Source: Helicobacter pylori_CU (GTDB lineage: Bacteria; Campylobacterota; Campylobacteria; Campylobacterales; Helicobacteraceae). Taken from it: a stretch of 64,000 nucleotides of DNA. Below, in pieces: positions 36,016 through 44,621 of this stretch; the stretch's first letter is position 1, and the number at the start of each line of letters is the position of its first letter. Under the pieces are notes generated by a model. The model made no database searches and was not told where the DNA came from. It saw only the letters and a list, made by a program, of their open reading frames with translations. The stretch spans positions 744,001-808,000 of the forward strand of contig NC_017733.1 in assembly GCF_000259235.1 (NCBI RefSeq), written 5' to 3'. The position numbers and the translations under genes are program-made.

Positions 36016-36660
36016 ATGGGTTTAAAACACGCTAAAACAAAAGCCCAACAAATCAAAGAGCTGCTTTTAAAACATTACCCCAACCAAACCACCGAATTGC
36101 ACCATAAAAACCCCTATGAATTGCTGGTGGCGACCATTTTAAGCGCCCAATGCACGGACGCTAGAGTGAATCAAATAACGCCCAAGTTATTTGAAAAATA
36201 CCCAAGCGTGAACGATTTAGCGCTCGCTTCTTTAGAAGAGGTTAAAGAGATCATTAAATCCGTTTCTTATTTTAACAATAAAAGCAAGCATTTAATCAGT
36301 ATGGCGCAAAAAGTGGTTAGGGATTTTAAGGGCGTTATCCCCTCTACGCAAAAAGAATTGATGAGTTTAGATGGCGTGGGGCAAAAAACCGCTAATGTGG
36401 TGCTTTCAGTGTGCTTTGATGCAAACTATATAGCGGTAGATACCCATGTGTTCCGCGCAACACACCGCTTAGGCTTAAGCAACGCTAAAACGCCTATTAA
36501 GACCGAAGAAGAACTCAGCGATCTGTTTAAAGACAACCTGTCCAAACTCCACCATGCCTTAATCTTGTTTGGCCGCTACACATGCAAGGCTAAAAACCCC
36601 TTATGCGACGCGTGTTTTTTAAAGGAATTTTGCGTTTCTAAGGCTAGCTTTAAAGCGTAG
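36016..36660 (+). CDS. nth: Endonuclease III
   Basis: The protein has 214 residues from the ATG at 36016; a GTG six bases earlier overlaps the previous gene. It is HhH-GPD: LLVATILSAQCTDARVNQIT, hairpin SLDGVGQKTANVVLSVCF with the catalytic Lys, and VDTHVFRATHRLG with the catalytic Asp. The C-terminus has the [4Fe-4S] pattern C-x6-C-x2-C-x5-C (CKAKNPLCDACFLKEFC). It removes oxidised pyrimidines and nicks AP sites in base-excision repair. Confidence 0.97.
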   Translation: MGLKHAKTKAQQIKELLLKHYPNQTTELHHKNPYELLVATILSAQCTDARVNQITPKLFEKYPSVNDLALASLEEVKEIIKSVSYFNNKSKHLISMAQKVVRDFKGVIPSTQKELMSLDGVGQKTANVVLSVCFDANYIAVDTHVFRATHRLGLSNAKTPIKTEEELSDLFKDNLSKLHHALILFGRYTCKAKNPLCDACFLKEFCVSKASFKA

Positions 36661-36701
36661 TGGCTTTATTTGTTATAAAATTTATAGTAAAATTAAGATT
36701 T

Positions 36702-36707
36702 TATAAT
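36702..36707 (+). promoter_or_regulatory. -10 box upstream of fliN
   Basis: A perfect TATAAT lies 35 nt before the fliN ATG in an A/T-rich gap after nth. Confidence 0.55.
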
Positions 36708-36741
36708 CAAAGTCAAATCATTCTTGAAAGAGTAGAGTTTT

Positions 36742-37113
36742 ATGCCAGAAACAGAAGCTAATAAGTTAAAAATAGCCGAAAAAGAAAAAGAGAAAGCGAA
36801 TAAAGAAAGGGAACTAGAGCTTTCCACTTATTTAGAAGAACTCATTTGCGATTATAAAAACCTTTTAGACATGGAGATTGTTTTTAGTGCGGAACTTGGC
36901 TCTACGCAAATCCCTTTGTTGCAAATTTTGCGTTTTGAAAAAGGCTCTGTGATTGATTTGCAAAAACCCGCCGGAGAAAGCGTGGACACTTTTGTGAACG
37001 GGCGGGTGATTGGTAAGGGTGAGGTGATGGTTTTTGAAAGGAATTTAGCCATTCGTTTGAATGAAATCCTAGATTCTAACGCCATTGTGTATTATCTCGC
37101 TAAAAATTCATGA
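36742..37113 (+). CDS. fliN: Flagellar switch protein FliN
   Basis: The protein has 123 residues. A charged helical N-terminus (KEKEKANKERELELS) precedes a SpoA/surface-presentation domain: LLDMEIVFSAELGSTQIPLL, LRFEKGSVIDLQKPAGESVD, FVNGRVIGKGEVMVF, and LAIRLNEIL. It forms the lower C-ring of the motor, linking CheY-P binding by FliM to export and switching. It overlaps the next gene, fliO, by 4 nt. Confidence 0.96.
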   Translation: MPETEANKLKIAEKEKEKANKERELELSTYLEELICDYKNLLDMEIVFSAELGSTQIPLLQILRFEKGSVIDLQKPAGESVDTFVNGRVIGKGEVMVFERNLAIRLNEILDSNAIVYYLAKNS

Positions 37114-37991
37114 GATTGTTATTCTTGTTATTGAGCGCTGCTTTGATGTTACTGGCTGAAGAAAAAATACCTTTAAGCGATGATGCCCCCATTAAACTAG
37201 TGCATTGGCAAAATGCATTAAAAGAAGTCCAACCTGATTCAAACGCTCTAGCAACACCACCTATAAAGGCCGTGCAAACCACGCTCACTTTTGAAACGCC
37301 TTTTAACAAAACGCCTAAAATCATGGAAGTTGAAGGGCAAAAAGTGATCGTTTTAAAAAACGCTCAATTGGATTCTAAAAAAACCATGGATTTTAAAGAA
37401 GCCTCTTTGAATGCATTAGAAATGTTTTCCTACCAAAATGACATCTACCTCTTGTCTAAAAAAGCTAAAGCGGGATTAGAAATCCAAGCTTCAAACAGCA
37501 AGGATAAAAAGCAGCTCCGCTTTCTTTTTTTGCCCAAAGGTTTTCATTTAGCCCCACCGCCTAGCCTGAAAGAACAATCTCAGCATGCCAATCTCGCAAG
37601 CCAAGATGAAAAAGAGCAACCCCAAAGCCCTTTAAACACTCTAGAGTTAAAACCCCCACTGGATTTAAGCCATGCTTACAAGGCGCTAGCGGTTATTGCT
37701 GCCTTACTCTTAATATTGTATATAATCAAAAAAAAAATTGTTCCCACACAAGGGTCTTTTTCTGCAAAAGATTTTAAGTTAGAAGTTAGTGTTTTGGGTC
37801 GTGTTGGTGCGAACCATAAAATCATTTCAATAGAAACCAATAAGGAGCGTTACTTGGTCTTACTAAGCGATAAATACGGCCTGCTTTTAGACAAAATAAG
37901 CCCAAAAACATCTAAGGAAGAACTGATTAAAGAAGCTGAAAATAATATAAAGAATTCAAAATTAGGAAATTTATATGCCGGAAAATTCTAA
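37110..37991 (+). CDS. fliO: FliO-like flagellar export apparatus protein
   Basis: The protein has 293 residues. A signal-like start (MRLLFLLLSAALMLLAEE) precedes a periplasmic segment of about 180 residues. A membrane helix at about 190-207 (ALAVIAALLLILYIIKKK) leads into a small cytoplasmic FliO domain (LEVSVLGRVGANHKIISIET, then ERYLVLLSDKYGLLLDKI). The large N-terminal periplasmic domain is a feature of the Helicobacter/Campylobacter version. FliO assists assembly of the FliP pore. Context immediately after fliN and with a 4-nt overlap supports the call; older annotations say hypothetical. Confidence 0.82.
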   Translation: MRLLFLLLSAALMLLAEEKIPLSDDAPIKLVHWQNALKEVQPDSNALATPPIKAVQTTLTFETPFNKTPKIMEVEGQKVIVLKNAQLDSKKTMDFKEASLNALEMFSYQNDIYLLSKKAKAGLEIQASNSKDKKQLRFLFLPKGFHLAPPPSLKEQSQHANLASQDEKEQPQSPLNTLELKPPLDLSHAYKALAVIAALLLILYIIKKKIVPTQGSFSAKDFKLEVSVLGRVGANHKIISIETNKERYLVLLSDKYGLLLDKISPKTSKEELIKEAENNIKNSKLGNLYAGKF

Positions 37992-38940
37992 ACTACAACC
38001 TGCTAAGTTAGGGAAAAATTTTGATCCTGTGGATCATTCTAACAGGAATTTTTTCTTTTCTCTCATTCTGTCTGTATTGTTACACTGGTTGATTTATTTT
38101 TTATTTGAACACAGAGAAGATTTTTTTCCTTCAAAACCCAAGCTTGTTAAATTAAATCCTGAAAATTTATTGGTTTTAAAAAGAGGCCATTCGCAAGATC
38201 CCAATAAAAACACCCCGGGCGCTCCTAAACCCACGCTAGCTGGCCCTCAAAAACCCCCAACACCACCCACACCCCCCACTCCGCCAACCCCACCAAAACC
38301 TATAGAAAAGCCAAAGCCTGAGCCTAAACCAAAGCCCAAACCAGAACCCAAAAAGCCCAACCACAAACATAAGGCTCTTAAAAAAGTGGAAAAAGTGGAA
38401 GAGAAAAAAGTAGTAGAGGAGAAAAAAGAAGAGAAAAAAATCGTAGAGCAGAAAGTAGAACAAAAAGTAGAGCAGAAAAAAATAGAAGAGAAAAAACCTG
38501 TCAAAAAAGAATTTGACCCTAACCAGCTTTCTTTCTTGCCTAAAGAAGTTGCACCACCCAGACAAGAAAATAATAAGGGCTTAGACAACCAAACCAGAAG
38601 GGATATTGATGAATTGTATGGCGAAGAATTTGGGGATTTAGGCACAGCCGAAAAAGATTTCATCAGGAATAATTTAAGGGATATTGGGCGCATCACGCAA
38701 AAGTATTTAGAATACCCTCAAGTAGCGGCTTATTTAGGGCAAGACGGGACGAATGCGGTAGAGTTTTACTTGCACCCTAACGGCGATATTACCGATCTTA
38801 AAATCATCATTGGCTCTGAATACAAAATGCTTGATGACAACACTTTAAAGACCATTCAGATCGCTTATAAGGATTACCCACGCCCCAAAACTAAAACCCT
38901 CATTCGCATCAGAGTGCGTTATTACTTAGGAGGCAATTAA
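37975..38940 (+). CDS. tonB: TonB energy-transducing protein
   Basis: The protein has 321 residues. A cytoplasmic start and one membrane anchor (NFFFSLILSVLLHWLIYFLF, with the conserved SxxxH pattern) lead into a Pro-rich spacer (GPQKPPTPPTPPTPPTPPKP). An E/K coiled segment with VEQK and VEEK repeats follows. The C-terminal TonB domain includes YLEYPQVAAYLGQDGTNAVE and GDITDLKIIIGSEYKMLDDN. It couples ExbBD proton force to outer-membrane uptake of iron, nickel and haem. No exbB or exbD is adjacent. It overlaps fliO by 17 nt. Confidence 0.93.
   Translation: MPENSKLQPAKLGKNFDPVDHSNRNFFFSLILSVLLHWLIYFLFEHREDFFPSKPKLVKLNPENLLVLKRGHSQDPNKNTPGAPKPTLAGPQKPPTPPTPPTPPTPPKPIEKPKPEPKPKPKPEPKKPNHKHKALKKVEKVEEKKVVEEKKEEKKIVEQKVEQKVEQKKIEEKKPVKKEFDPNQLSFLPKEVAPPRQENNKGLDNQTRRDIDELYGEEFGDLGTAEKDFIRNNLRDIGRITQKYLEYPQVAAYLGQDGTNAVEFYLHPNGDITDLKIIIGSEYKMLDDNTLKTIQIAYKDYPRPKTKTLIRIRVRYYLGGN
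38254..38490 (+). repeat. Low-complexity codon repeats in tonB
   Basis: A Pro-rich tandem (TPP repeated four times, about 38254-38300) is followed by KPKPEPK units and an E/K heptad-like tract with two near-identical KVEQ units (about 38450-38475). These in-frame repeats can change length without breaking the gene. Confidence 0.6.
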
Positions 38941-38943
38941 AAA

Positions 38944-39963
38944 ATGGAAATCACGCTTTTTGACCCTATAGACGCCCACTTGCATGTGCGAGAAAACGCG
39001 CTTTTAAAAGCGGTGTTAAGATATTCTAGCGAGCCTTTTAGCGCCGCGGTGATCATGCCAAACCTCAGTAAGCCCTTGATTGACACTCCAACCACCCTTG
39101 AATATGAAGAAGAAATTTTAAACCATTCTTCAAACTTCAAGCCTTTAATGAGTTTGTATTTCAATGATGGTTTGACTTTAGAAGAATTGCAATGCGCAAA
39201 AGAAAAAGGCATCAGGTTTTTAAAACTCTACCCCAAAGGCATGACCACAAACGCGCAAAACGGCACTTCGGATTTGTTGGGTGAAAAGACTTTAGAGGTT
39301 TTAGAAAACGCCCAAAAATTAGGCTTTATTTTATGCCTCCATGCAGAACAAGCCGGGTTTTGTTTGGATAAAGAATTTTTATGCCATAGCGTTTTAGAAA
39401 CTTTCGCCCTTTCATTCCCCAAACTCAAAATCATTATAGAGCATTTGAGCGATTGGCGCAGTATCGCTTTGATTGAAAAGCATGACAACCTCTATGCGAC
39501 TTTGACTTTACACCATATCAGCATGACTTTAGATGATTTATTAGGGGGGAGTTTGAACCCGCATTGTTTTTGCAAGCCTTTAATCAAAACCAAAAAAGAC
39601 CAAGAAAGGCTTTTATCCCTTGCTTTAAAAGCCCACCCTAAAATCTCTTTTGGCTCTGATAGCGCCCCGCATTTTGTCTCTAAAAAGCATAGCGCTAACA
39701 TCCCGGCGGGCATCTTTTCTGCCCCTATTTTGTTGCCTGCGTTGTGCGAACTTTTTGAAAAACACAACGCTTTAGAAAACTTGCAAGCCTTTATCAGCGA
39801 TAACGCTAAAAAAATCTACGCACTAGACAATCTACCCAGTAAAAAAGCGCGTTTGTCTAAAAAACCCTTTATAGTCCCTACACACACGCTTTGCTTGAAT
39901 GAAAAAATCGCTATCTTAAGAGGGGGCGAAACGCTATCTTGGAACCTTCAAGAAATCGCCTAA
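38944..39963 (+). CDS. pyrC: Dihydroorotase (class I/PyrC type)
   Basis: The protein has 339 residues. The N-terminal metal motif DAHLHVRENALLKAVL (HxH) is present, followed by FLKLYPKGMTTNAQNG with the carbamylated Lys, FILCLHAEQAGFC, LKIIIEHLSDW, TLHHISMTLDDLLG, and the catalytic Asp in ISFGSDSAPHF. It closes the dihydroorotate ring in pyrimidine synthesis. It starts 3 nt after tonB and its end overlaps the next gene. Confidence 0.96.
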   Translation: MEITLFDPIDAHLHVRENALLKAVLRYSSEPFSAAVIMPNLSKPLIDTPTTLEYEEEILNHSSNFKPLMSLYFNDGLTLEELQCAKEKGIRFLKLYPKGMTTNAQNGTSDLLGEKTLEVLENAQKLGFILCLHAEQAGFCLDKEFLCHSVLETFALSFPKLKIIIEHLSDWRSIALIEKHDNLYATLTLHHISMTLDDLLGGSLNPHCFCKPLIKTKKDQERLLSLALKAHPKISFGSDSAPHFVSKKHSANIPAGIFSAPILLPALCELFEKHNALENLQAFISDNAKKIYALDNLPSKKARLSKKPFIVPTHTLCLNEKIAILRGGETLSWNLQEIA

Positions 39964-41057
39964 AACATGCCGCCTTTTTTGTGGGGCTTTTTATCGTTTC
40001 ATTTTTAATTATAATGAAGCGCCAAACCCCCCCCTATGCTTTCACGCATAATCAAACCCTTGTTACTCAAACCCCCCCCTATTTCACGCAACTCACTATC
40101 CCTAAACCAAATGACGCTTTAAGCGCGCATGCGAGCTCTTTAATCAGCTTGCCTAACGACAATCTTTTGAGCGCTTATTTCAGCGGCACTAAAGAAGGGG
40201 CAAGGGATGTGAAAATCAGCGCGAATCTTTTTGACAGCAAAACTAATCGCTGGAGCGAAACCTTCACTATTTTAACCAAAGAAGAGCTTTCTCATCATTC
40301 GCATGAATATATCAAAAAACTAGGTAACCCCTTGCTTTTTTTGCATGATAATAAAATTTTGTTGTTTGTCGTAGGGGTGAGCATGGGCGGGTGGGCCACT
40401 TCTAAAATCTATCAACTTGAAAGCGCTTTAGAGCCGATTCGTTTTAAGTTTGCGCGAAAACTCTCTTTAAGCCCTTTTTTAAACTTGAGCCATTTAGTAA
40501 GGAATAAACCCTTAAGCACCACTGATGGCGGTTTTATGCTACCGCTCTATCACGAATTAGCCACCCAATACCCCTTGTTGTTGAAATTTGACCAACAAAA
40601 TAACCCACGAGAGCTTTTAAGGCCTAATGCCCTAAACCACCAGCTCCAACCAAGCCTAACCCCCTTTAAAGATTGCGCTATTATGGCGTTTAGAAACCAT
40701 TCTTTTAAAGATAGCCTCATGCTAGAAACCTGTAAAACCCCAACCGCTTGGCAAAAACCCACGCTTACGAATTTGAAAAACTTGAATGACGCTTTGAATT
40801 TGATCAATTTAAACGAAGAATTGTATTTGATCCACAACCCTAGCGATTTATCTTTGCGTCGTAAAGAACTCTGGCTTTCTAAATTAGAAAACTCCAACTC
40901 GTTTAAAACCTTAAAAGTTTTAGACAAAGCCAATGAAGTGAGTTACCCAAGCTATAGCCTTAATCCTCATTTTATAGATATTGTCTATACCTACAACCGC
41001 TCTCATATCAAACACATCCGTTTTAATATGGCTTATTTAAATTCCCTTCTCAAGTAA
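39939..41057 (+). CDS. Kdo hydrolase, sialidase-fold subunit (HP0580-like)
   Basis: The protein has 372 residues from a TTG overlapping the end of pyrC; a GTG at 39981 is an alternative start. One N-terminal membrane anchor (AAFFVGLFIVSFLIIMKR) leads into a periplasmic six-bladed sialidase-like domain: LISLPNDNLLSAYFSGTKEG, SLSPFLNLSHLVRNKPL, TTDGGFMLPLYHELATQYPL, and CAIMAFRNHS. In H. pylori this protein and its neighbour form the two-part Kdo hydrolase that removes the outer Kdo sugar from LPS after its addition. That lowers surface charge and raises resistance to cationic peptides. Confidence 0.85.
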   Translation: MEPSRNRLKHAAFFVGLFIVSFLIIMKRQTPPYAFTHNQTLVTQTPPYFTQLTIPKPNDALSAHASSLISLPNDNLLSAYFSGTKEGARDVKISANLFDSKTNRWSETFTILTKEELSHHSHEYIKKLGNPLLFLHDNKILLFVVGVSMGGWATSKIYQLESALEPIRFKFARKLSLSPFLNLSHLVRNKPLSTTDGGFMLPLYHELATQYPLLLKFDQQNNPRELLRPNALNHQLQPSLTPFKDCAIMAFRNHSFKDSLMLETCKTPTAWQKPTLTNLKNLNDALNLINLNEELYLIHNPSDLSLRRKELWLSKLENSNSFKTLKVLDKANEVSYPSYSLNPHFIDIVYTYNRSHIKHIRFNMAYLNSLLK

Positions 41058-41063
41058 TCAGTC

Positions 41064-41615
41064 ATGCTTATATATTCTTCTTACACGCTGAGTTTTATAT
41101 GGCTTTTTTTAATTTTCTTTTTTTTCAAAAATAAGCCATTGGGTTTGAGGTTTTCGCTCTCTTTTATAAGCGTGATTTTAAGCAATATCGCTTTGAAAGA
41201 CTCTCTATCGCTCAATGAATTTTTAAGCAGTTTTACAGCCCCCTTAAGCCCCTTTAGCTGTCTTTTGATCCTTGCTTATGCGCTCTTTTCTTGCCGTCTT
41301 CTCCAAAAGCCCCCTTTAGAAACCTTGCAATCTTATAGCGTCATGCTGTTTTTCAATCTGTTGCTTTTGACAGATATTTTAGGGTTCTTGCCTTTTTCAA
41401 TCTACCATCATTTCATGGCTTCTCTTATTTTTAGCGCGCTTTTTTGCAGCAGTTTGTTTTTGAGTAGCCCTTTACTGGGCGTGATCGCTTTAGTAGCGTT
41501 ATCCAGTTCGTTTTTAATGCGTTCTAATTTTCAAATCTTGGATTCTTTATTGGATTTCCCCTTGCTTCTTTTTGTCTTTTTTAAGACTTTATCTCTTGTT
41601 AAAAAAAGGTTATAG
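41064..41615 (+). CDS. Kdo hydrolase, membrane subunit (HP0579-like)
   Basis: The protein has 183 residues and is almost entirely hydrophobic, with about six helices (SYTLSFIWLFLIFFFF; FSLSFISVILSNIAL; FSCLLILAYALFSC; LFFNLLLLTDILGFL; ASLIFSALFCSSLFL). It starts 6 nt after the sialidase-fold subunit. The known H. pylori Kdo hydrolase needs both proteins, so this integral membrane protein is assigned by position and topology. It has no catalytic motif of its own that I can see. Confidence 0.78.
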   Translation: MLIYSSYTLSFIWLFLIFFFFKNKPLGLRFSLSFISVILSNIALKDSLSLNEFLSSFTAPLSPFSCLLILAYALFSCRLLQKPPLETLQSYSVMLFFNLLLLTDILGFLPFSIYHHFMASLIFSALFCSSLFLSSPLLGVIALVALSSSFLMRSNFQILDSLLDFPLLLFVFFKTLSLVKKRL

Positions 41616-41623
41616 TAACACTT

Positions 41624-43669
41624 ATGAAATCCCTATCTAATGCCCTTTTTTCGCTCTTTTTAAAAGGTTTTTATTTCACCTTTTTTATGAGCTTGTTGTT
41701 TGTGTTTAATCGTATCGGCTTTATCCTTTATACAGGCTATTATAAGCATGCCTTAAAAAACCCTATTTTTGATGAAATCATCAAAACCCTATTCAATGGA
41801 GCCAGATACGATAATCGTGTGGTCTCAAGCTTAGCGATTCTTTTTATCATCATCGGGTTATTAGGGTTATTAGCCCCTAAACACCAAGTAAAAATGCTTA
41901 ATATTACGGCGTATTTTTCTATCGCTATTATCCTGTTTTTAAATATTGCGAACATTGTTTATTATGGCATTTATGGGAATGTGTTTGATGAAAATTTATT
42001 GGAATTTTTGCATGAAGACACGCTCACGATTTTAAAAATGAGTGGGGAATACCCTATTCTTTCTAGTTTTTCACTCTTTGTAATCCTTAGCGTTTTAATT
42101 TCTTTTATCTATTTCAAACTCCAAAACGCCCTTTTTAAGCCCACAAATATTTATCAAACCACCAAACCCCTTAAAACTTTCATTTTATTTGCGCTTTTTT
42201 CGCTCACGCAAATGTTTTACATTAACGCGCAATTGAGCTTTGTTGGCGCGTCTTTAGATCTCAGCATAGAGCCAGCCAAAGATCCTTTTTTAATGAAAAT
42301 CACCCCCGGTGCGTTTCGCAACCTTTATCTTTTGGTGCGCAATTACAGACAAAGCCATAACCTTAAATTCAGCGATTTTGCTAAAGAAACGCCTTTAGAA
42401 GTGGCGAAAAATTATTTCAATCTTAAAGAAAACCCTTCAAACAACCTCTATGAGTTGCTTTCTCAGACAAGCCATAACAATTCCAATCAAACCATTCAAC
42501 ATGTTTTTTATATCGTTTCAGAGTCCCTAAGCTCATGGCATTTTGATCCAAAATTTGACGCCATAGGGCTAACGAGCGCTTTACAAGATCTGGTTAAAAA
42601 AGAGCATGCCCACATGCTTTCTGCTTTTATTGAAAGTGCCCCACGGACCGTTAAAAGCCTGGATGTTCAGATCACAGGCTTACCCTATATCAATGATAAT
42701 AACTTAGTCAATTCAGGGGTAATCCTCCCTAGCTTTCCTATGGCGATTGGCAATATCACAAAAACTCTGGGTTATAAAAACAACTTTTATTATGGGGGTA
42801 GCGGGATTTGGAACAAACTCACTAGTTTCACCAAAAAACAAGGTTTTCACGCCCTTTATTTTAACAATCACCTCTTAGAATTTGTTAAAAACAAGCCCTA
42901 CCCTAAGCCCATAGAGAGCAACTGGGGAGTGCATGATAATATTTTATTTGACTATATTTTAGAAAACACCAACCCTAATGAAAAAACTTTCAGCATGGTC
43001 ATGACTTTAAGCAACCACGCAATCAAAAACGTGAATCTCAAAGCCTTTGGCGTACCTTTAGAAAAAATCCAACAATTTGTGGAAAAAACCCCCAAATCAG
43101 AAAATCTACCGGACGCTAATTCTTTAGGGCATATTTACTGGTATGACAAAGTGATAGTCAGTTTCATCAAAAAAGCCAGCCAAAAATTCCCTAACTCGCT
43201 TTTTATCATCACAGGAGATCATTTTGACAGGAGCTATGAATACGCTAAAAACGATTTGTATATCATTAAATCCGTGCCGCTTATTTTATATGCCCCTACT
43301 TTAAAGCCTAAAAAAATCAGTCAGGTCGGATCGCATTTAGACATCGCCCCTAGCATTATTGAATTAGTCGCCCCTAAAGGCTTTCAATTTGTGAGTTTTG
43401 GGAAGCCTTTATTTTCTAACAATACAACAAACCCCCCAAGCCACCCCAATTACGCGCTAGGTTATGAAGCGATCGCTACCAAAGATTATTTTTATAACCC
43501 GAGTTTGGGGTTAAGGTATTTGAACGAAAGCCCTAAAGAGCCAAAGGATAAACAAAACGACAAGAAACAAAACGACAAAATAGAAGCTTCTAAATTTTAC
43601 CAGCAATTAGAATTTTTAAAAGCCCTTAGTTTTTACTTGCTCTATCATGGGGCTAATCTTAAAGATTGA
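41624..43669 (+). CDS. Membrane sulfatase-fold transferase, LtaS/phosphoglycerol transferase type (HP0578-like)
   Basis: The protein has 681 residues. Five N-terminal helices (about 1-210) anchor a periplasmic alkaline-phosphatase-fold domain with the family landmarks YIVSESLSSWH (first metal Glu), SAPRTVKSLDV with the likely catalytic Thr, YYGGSGIWNKLTSF, MTLSNHAI, and FIITGDHFDR (Asp/His metal ligands). The C-terminal tail is charged (KEPKDKQNDKKQNDKIEASK). Related enzymes move phosphoglycerol or phosphoethanolamine to glycans. Its place directly after the Kdo hydrolase genes suggests LPS or periplasmic glycan modification; the substrate is unknown. Confidence 0.8.
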   Translation: MKSLSNALFSLFLKGFYFTFFMSLLFVFNRIGFILYTGYYKHALKNPIFDEIIKTLFNGARYDNRVVSSLAILFIIIGLLGLLAPKHQVKMLNITAYFSIAIILFLNIANIVYYGIYGNVFDENLLEFLHEDTLTILKMSGEYPILSSFSLFVILSVLISFIYFKLQNALFKPTNIYQTTKPLKTFILFALFSLTQMFYINAQLSFVGASLDLSIEPAKDPFLMKITPGAFRNLYLLVRNYRQSHNLKFSDFAKETPLEVAKNYFNLKENPSNNLYELLSQTSHNNSNQTIQHVFYIVSESLSSWHFDPKFDAIGLTSALQDLVKKEHAHMLSAFIESAPRTVKSLDVQITGLPYINDNNLVNSGVILPSFPMAIGNITKTLGYKNNFYYGGSGIWNKLTSFTKKQGFHALYFNNHLLEFVKNKPYPKPIESNWGVHDNILFDYILENTNPNEKTFSMVMTLSNHAIKNVNLKAFGVPLEKIQQFVEKTPKSENLPDANSLGHIYWYDKVIVSFIKKASQKFPNSLFIITGDHFDRSYEYAKNDLYIIKSVPLILYAPTLKPKKISQVGSHLDIAPSIIELVAPKGFQFVSFGKPLFSNNTTNPPSHPNYALGYEAIATKDYFYNPSLGLRYLNESPKEPKDKQNDKKQNDKIEASKFYQQLEFLKALSFYLLYHGANLKD

Positions 43670-43709
43670 CAAAATGAGTTTTTAATTCCCTTAAACGCAT
43701 GATTTTTGC

Positions 43710-43715
43710 TACAAT
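43710..43715 (+). promoter_or_regulatory. Extended -10 promoter of folD-lepB
   Basis: TTTTTGCTACAAT gives an extended -10 (TACAAT) 34 nt before the folD ATG. Confidence 0.6.
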
Positions 43716-43748
43716 AATGGGATTTTAATTGATAAAGGACAAATAGAC

Positions 43749-44621
43749 ATGCCAAATAGGGGCGTTGTTTTATTAGACGGGCAAGCGCTAGCTTATAGTA
43801 TAGAAAAAGATTTGAAACATAAAATCCAAACAATAACTGCGCAAACGCATAAACGCCCCAAACTAGCCGTGATTTTAGTGGGGAAAGATCCCGCTAGTAT
43901 CACTTATGTTAACATGAAGATCAAAGCATGCGAAAGGGTGGGCATGGATTTTGACTTAAAAACCCTCCAGGAGAATATTACTGAAGCCGAATTGCTGTCC
44001 TTGATTAAAGATTACAATATCGATCAAAACATTTCAGGCGTTTTAGTCCAGCTCCCTTTGCCCAGACACATTGATTCTAAAATGGTTTTAGAAGCCATTG
44101 ATCCTAGTAAAGATGTGGATGGTTTCCACCCCCTTAATATCGGCAAGCTCTGCACTCAAAAAGAATCGTTTCTGCCAGCCACCCCTATGGGTGTGATGCG
44201 TCTTTTAAAGCATTATCATATTGAAATCAAGGGCAAGGATGTGGCGATTATTGGGGCGAGCAATATCATTGGAAAGCCTTTGAGCATGCTCATGTTAAAC
44301 GCTGGGGCTAGCGTGAGCGTGTGCCATATTTTGACTAAAGACATTAGTTTTTACACCCAAAACGCTGATATTGTCTGCGTGGGCGTGGGTAAGCCTGATT
44401 TGATTAAAGCGAGCATGTTAAAAAAAGGGGCTGTAGTGGTGGATATTGGGATCAATCATTTGAATGATGGGCGTATCGTGGGCGATGTGGATTTTACCAA
44501 CGCACAAAAAGTTGCCGGTTTTATCACCCCTGTGCCTAAAGGCGTGGGGCCTATGACGATTGTCTCGCTTTTAGAAAACACTCTAATCGCTTTTGAAAAA
44601 CAACAAAGGAAGGGATTTTAA
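43749..44621 (+). CDS. folD: Methylenetetrahydrofolate dehydrogenase/cyclohydrolase
   Basis: The protein has 290 residues. Landmarks are the substrate region VGKDPASITYVNMKIKACER with the catalytic Tyr and Lys, GVLVQLPLPRHID, DPSKDVDGFHPLNIGKL, PATPMGVMRLLKHY, the NADP loop IIGASNIIGKPLSMLML, and GFITPVPKGVGPMT. It interconverts methylene-, methenyl- and formyl-tetrahydrofolate for purine and fMet synthesis. Its TAA overlaps the lepB ATG by one base. Confidence 0.98.
   Translation: MPNRGVVLLDGQALAYSIEKDLKHKIQTITAQTHKRPKLAVILVGKDPASITYVNMKIKACERVGMDFDLKTLQENITEAELLSLIKDYNIDQNISGVLVQLPLPRHIDSKMVLEAIDPSKDVDGFHPLNIGKLCTQKESFLPATPMGVMRLLKHYHIEIKGKDVAIIGASNIIGKPLSMLMLNAGASVSVCHILTKDISFYTQNADIVCVGVGKPDLIKASMLKKGAVVVDIGINHLNDGRIVGDVDFTNAQKVAGFITPVPKGVGPMTIVSLLENTLIAFEKQQRKGF

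Noticed and set aside
38236..38696. Minus-strand ORFs of 109 and 149 codons opposite tonB
   Set aside because: They are complements of the Pro/Lys/Glu repeats and produce Phe/Leu/Gly-only sequence.
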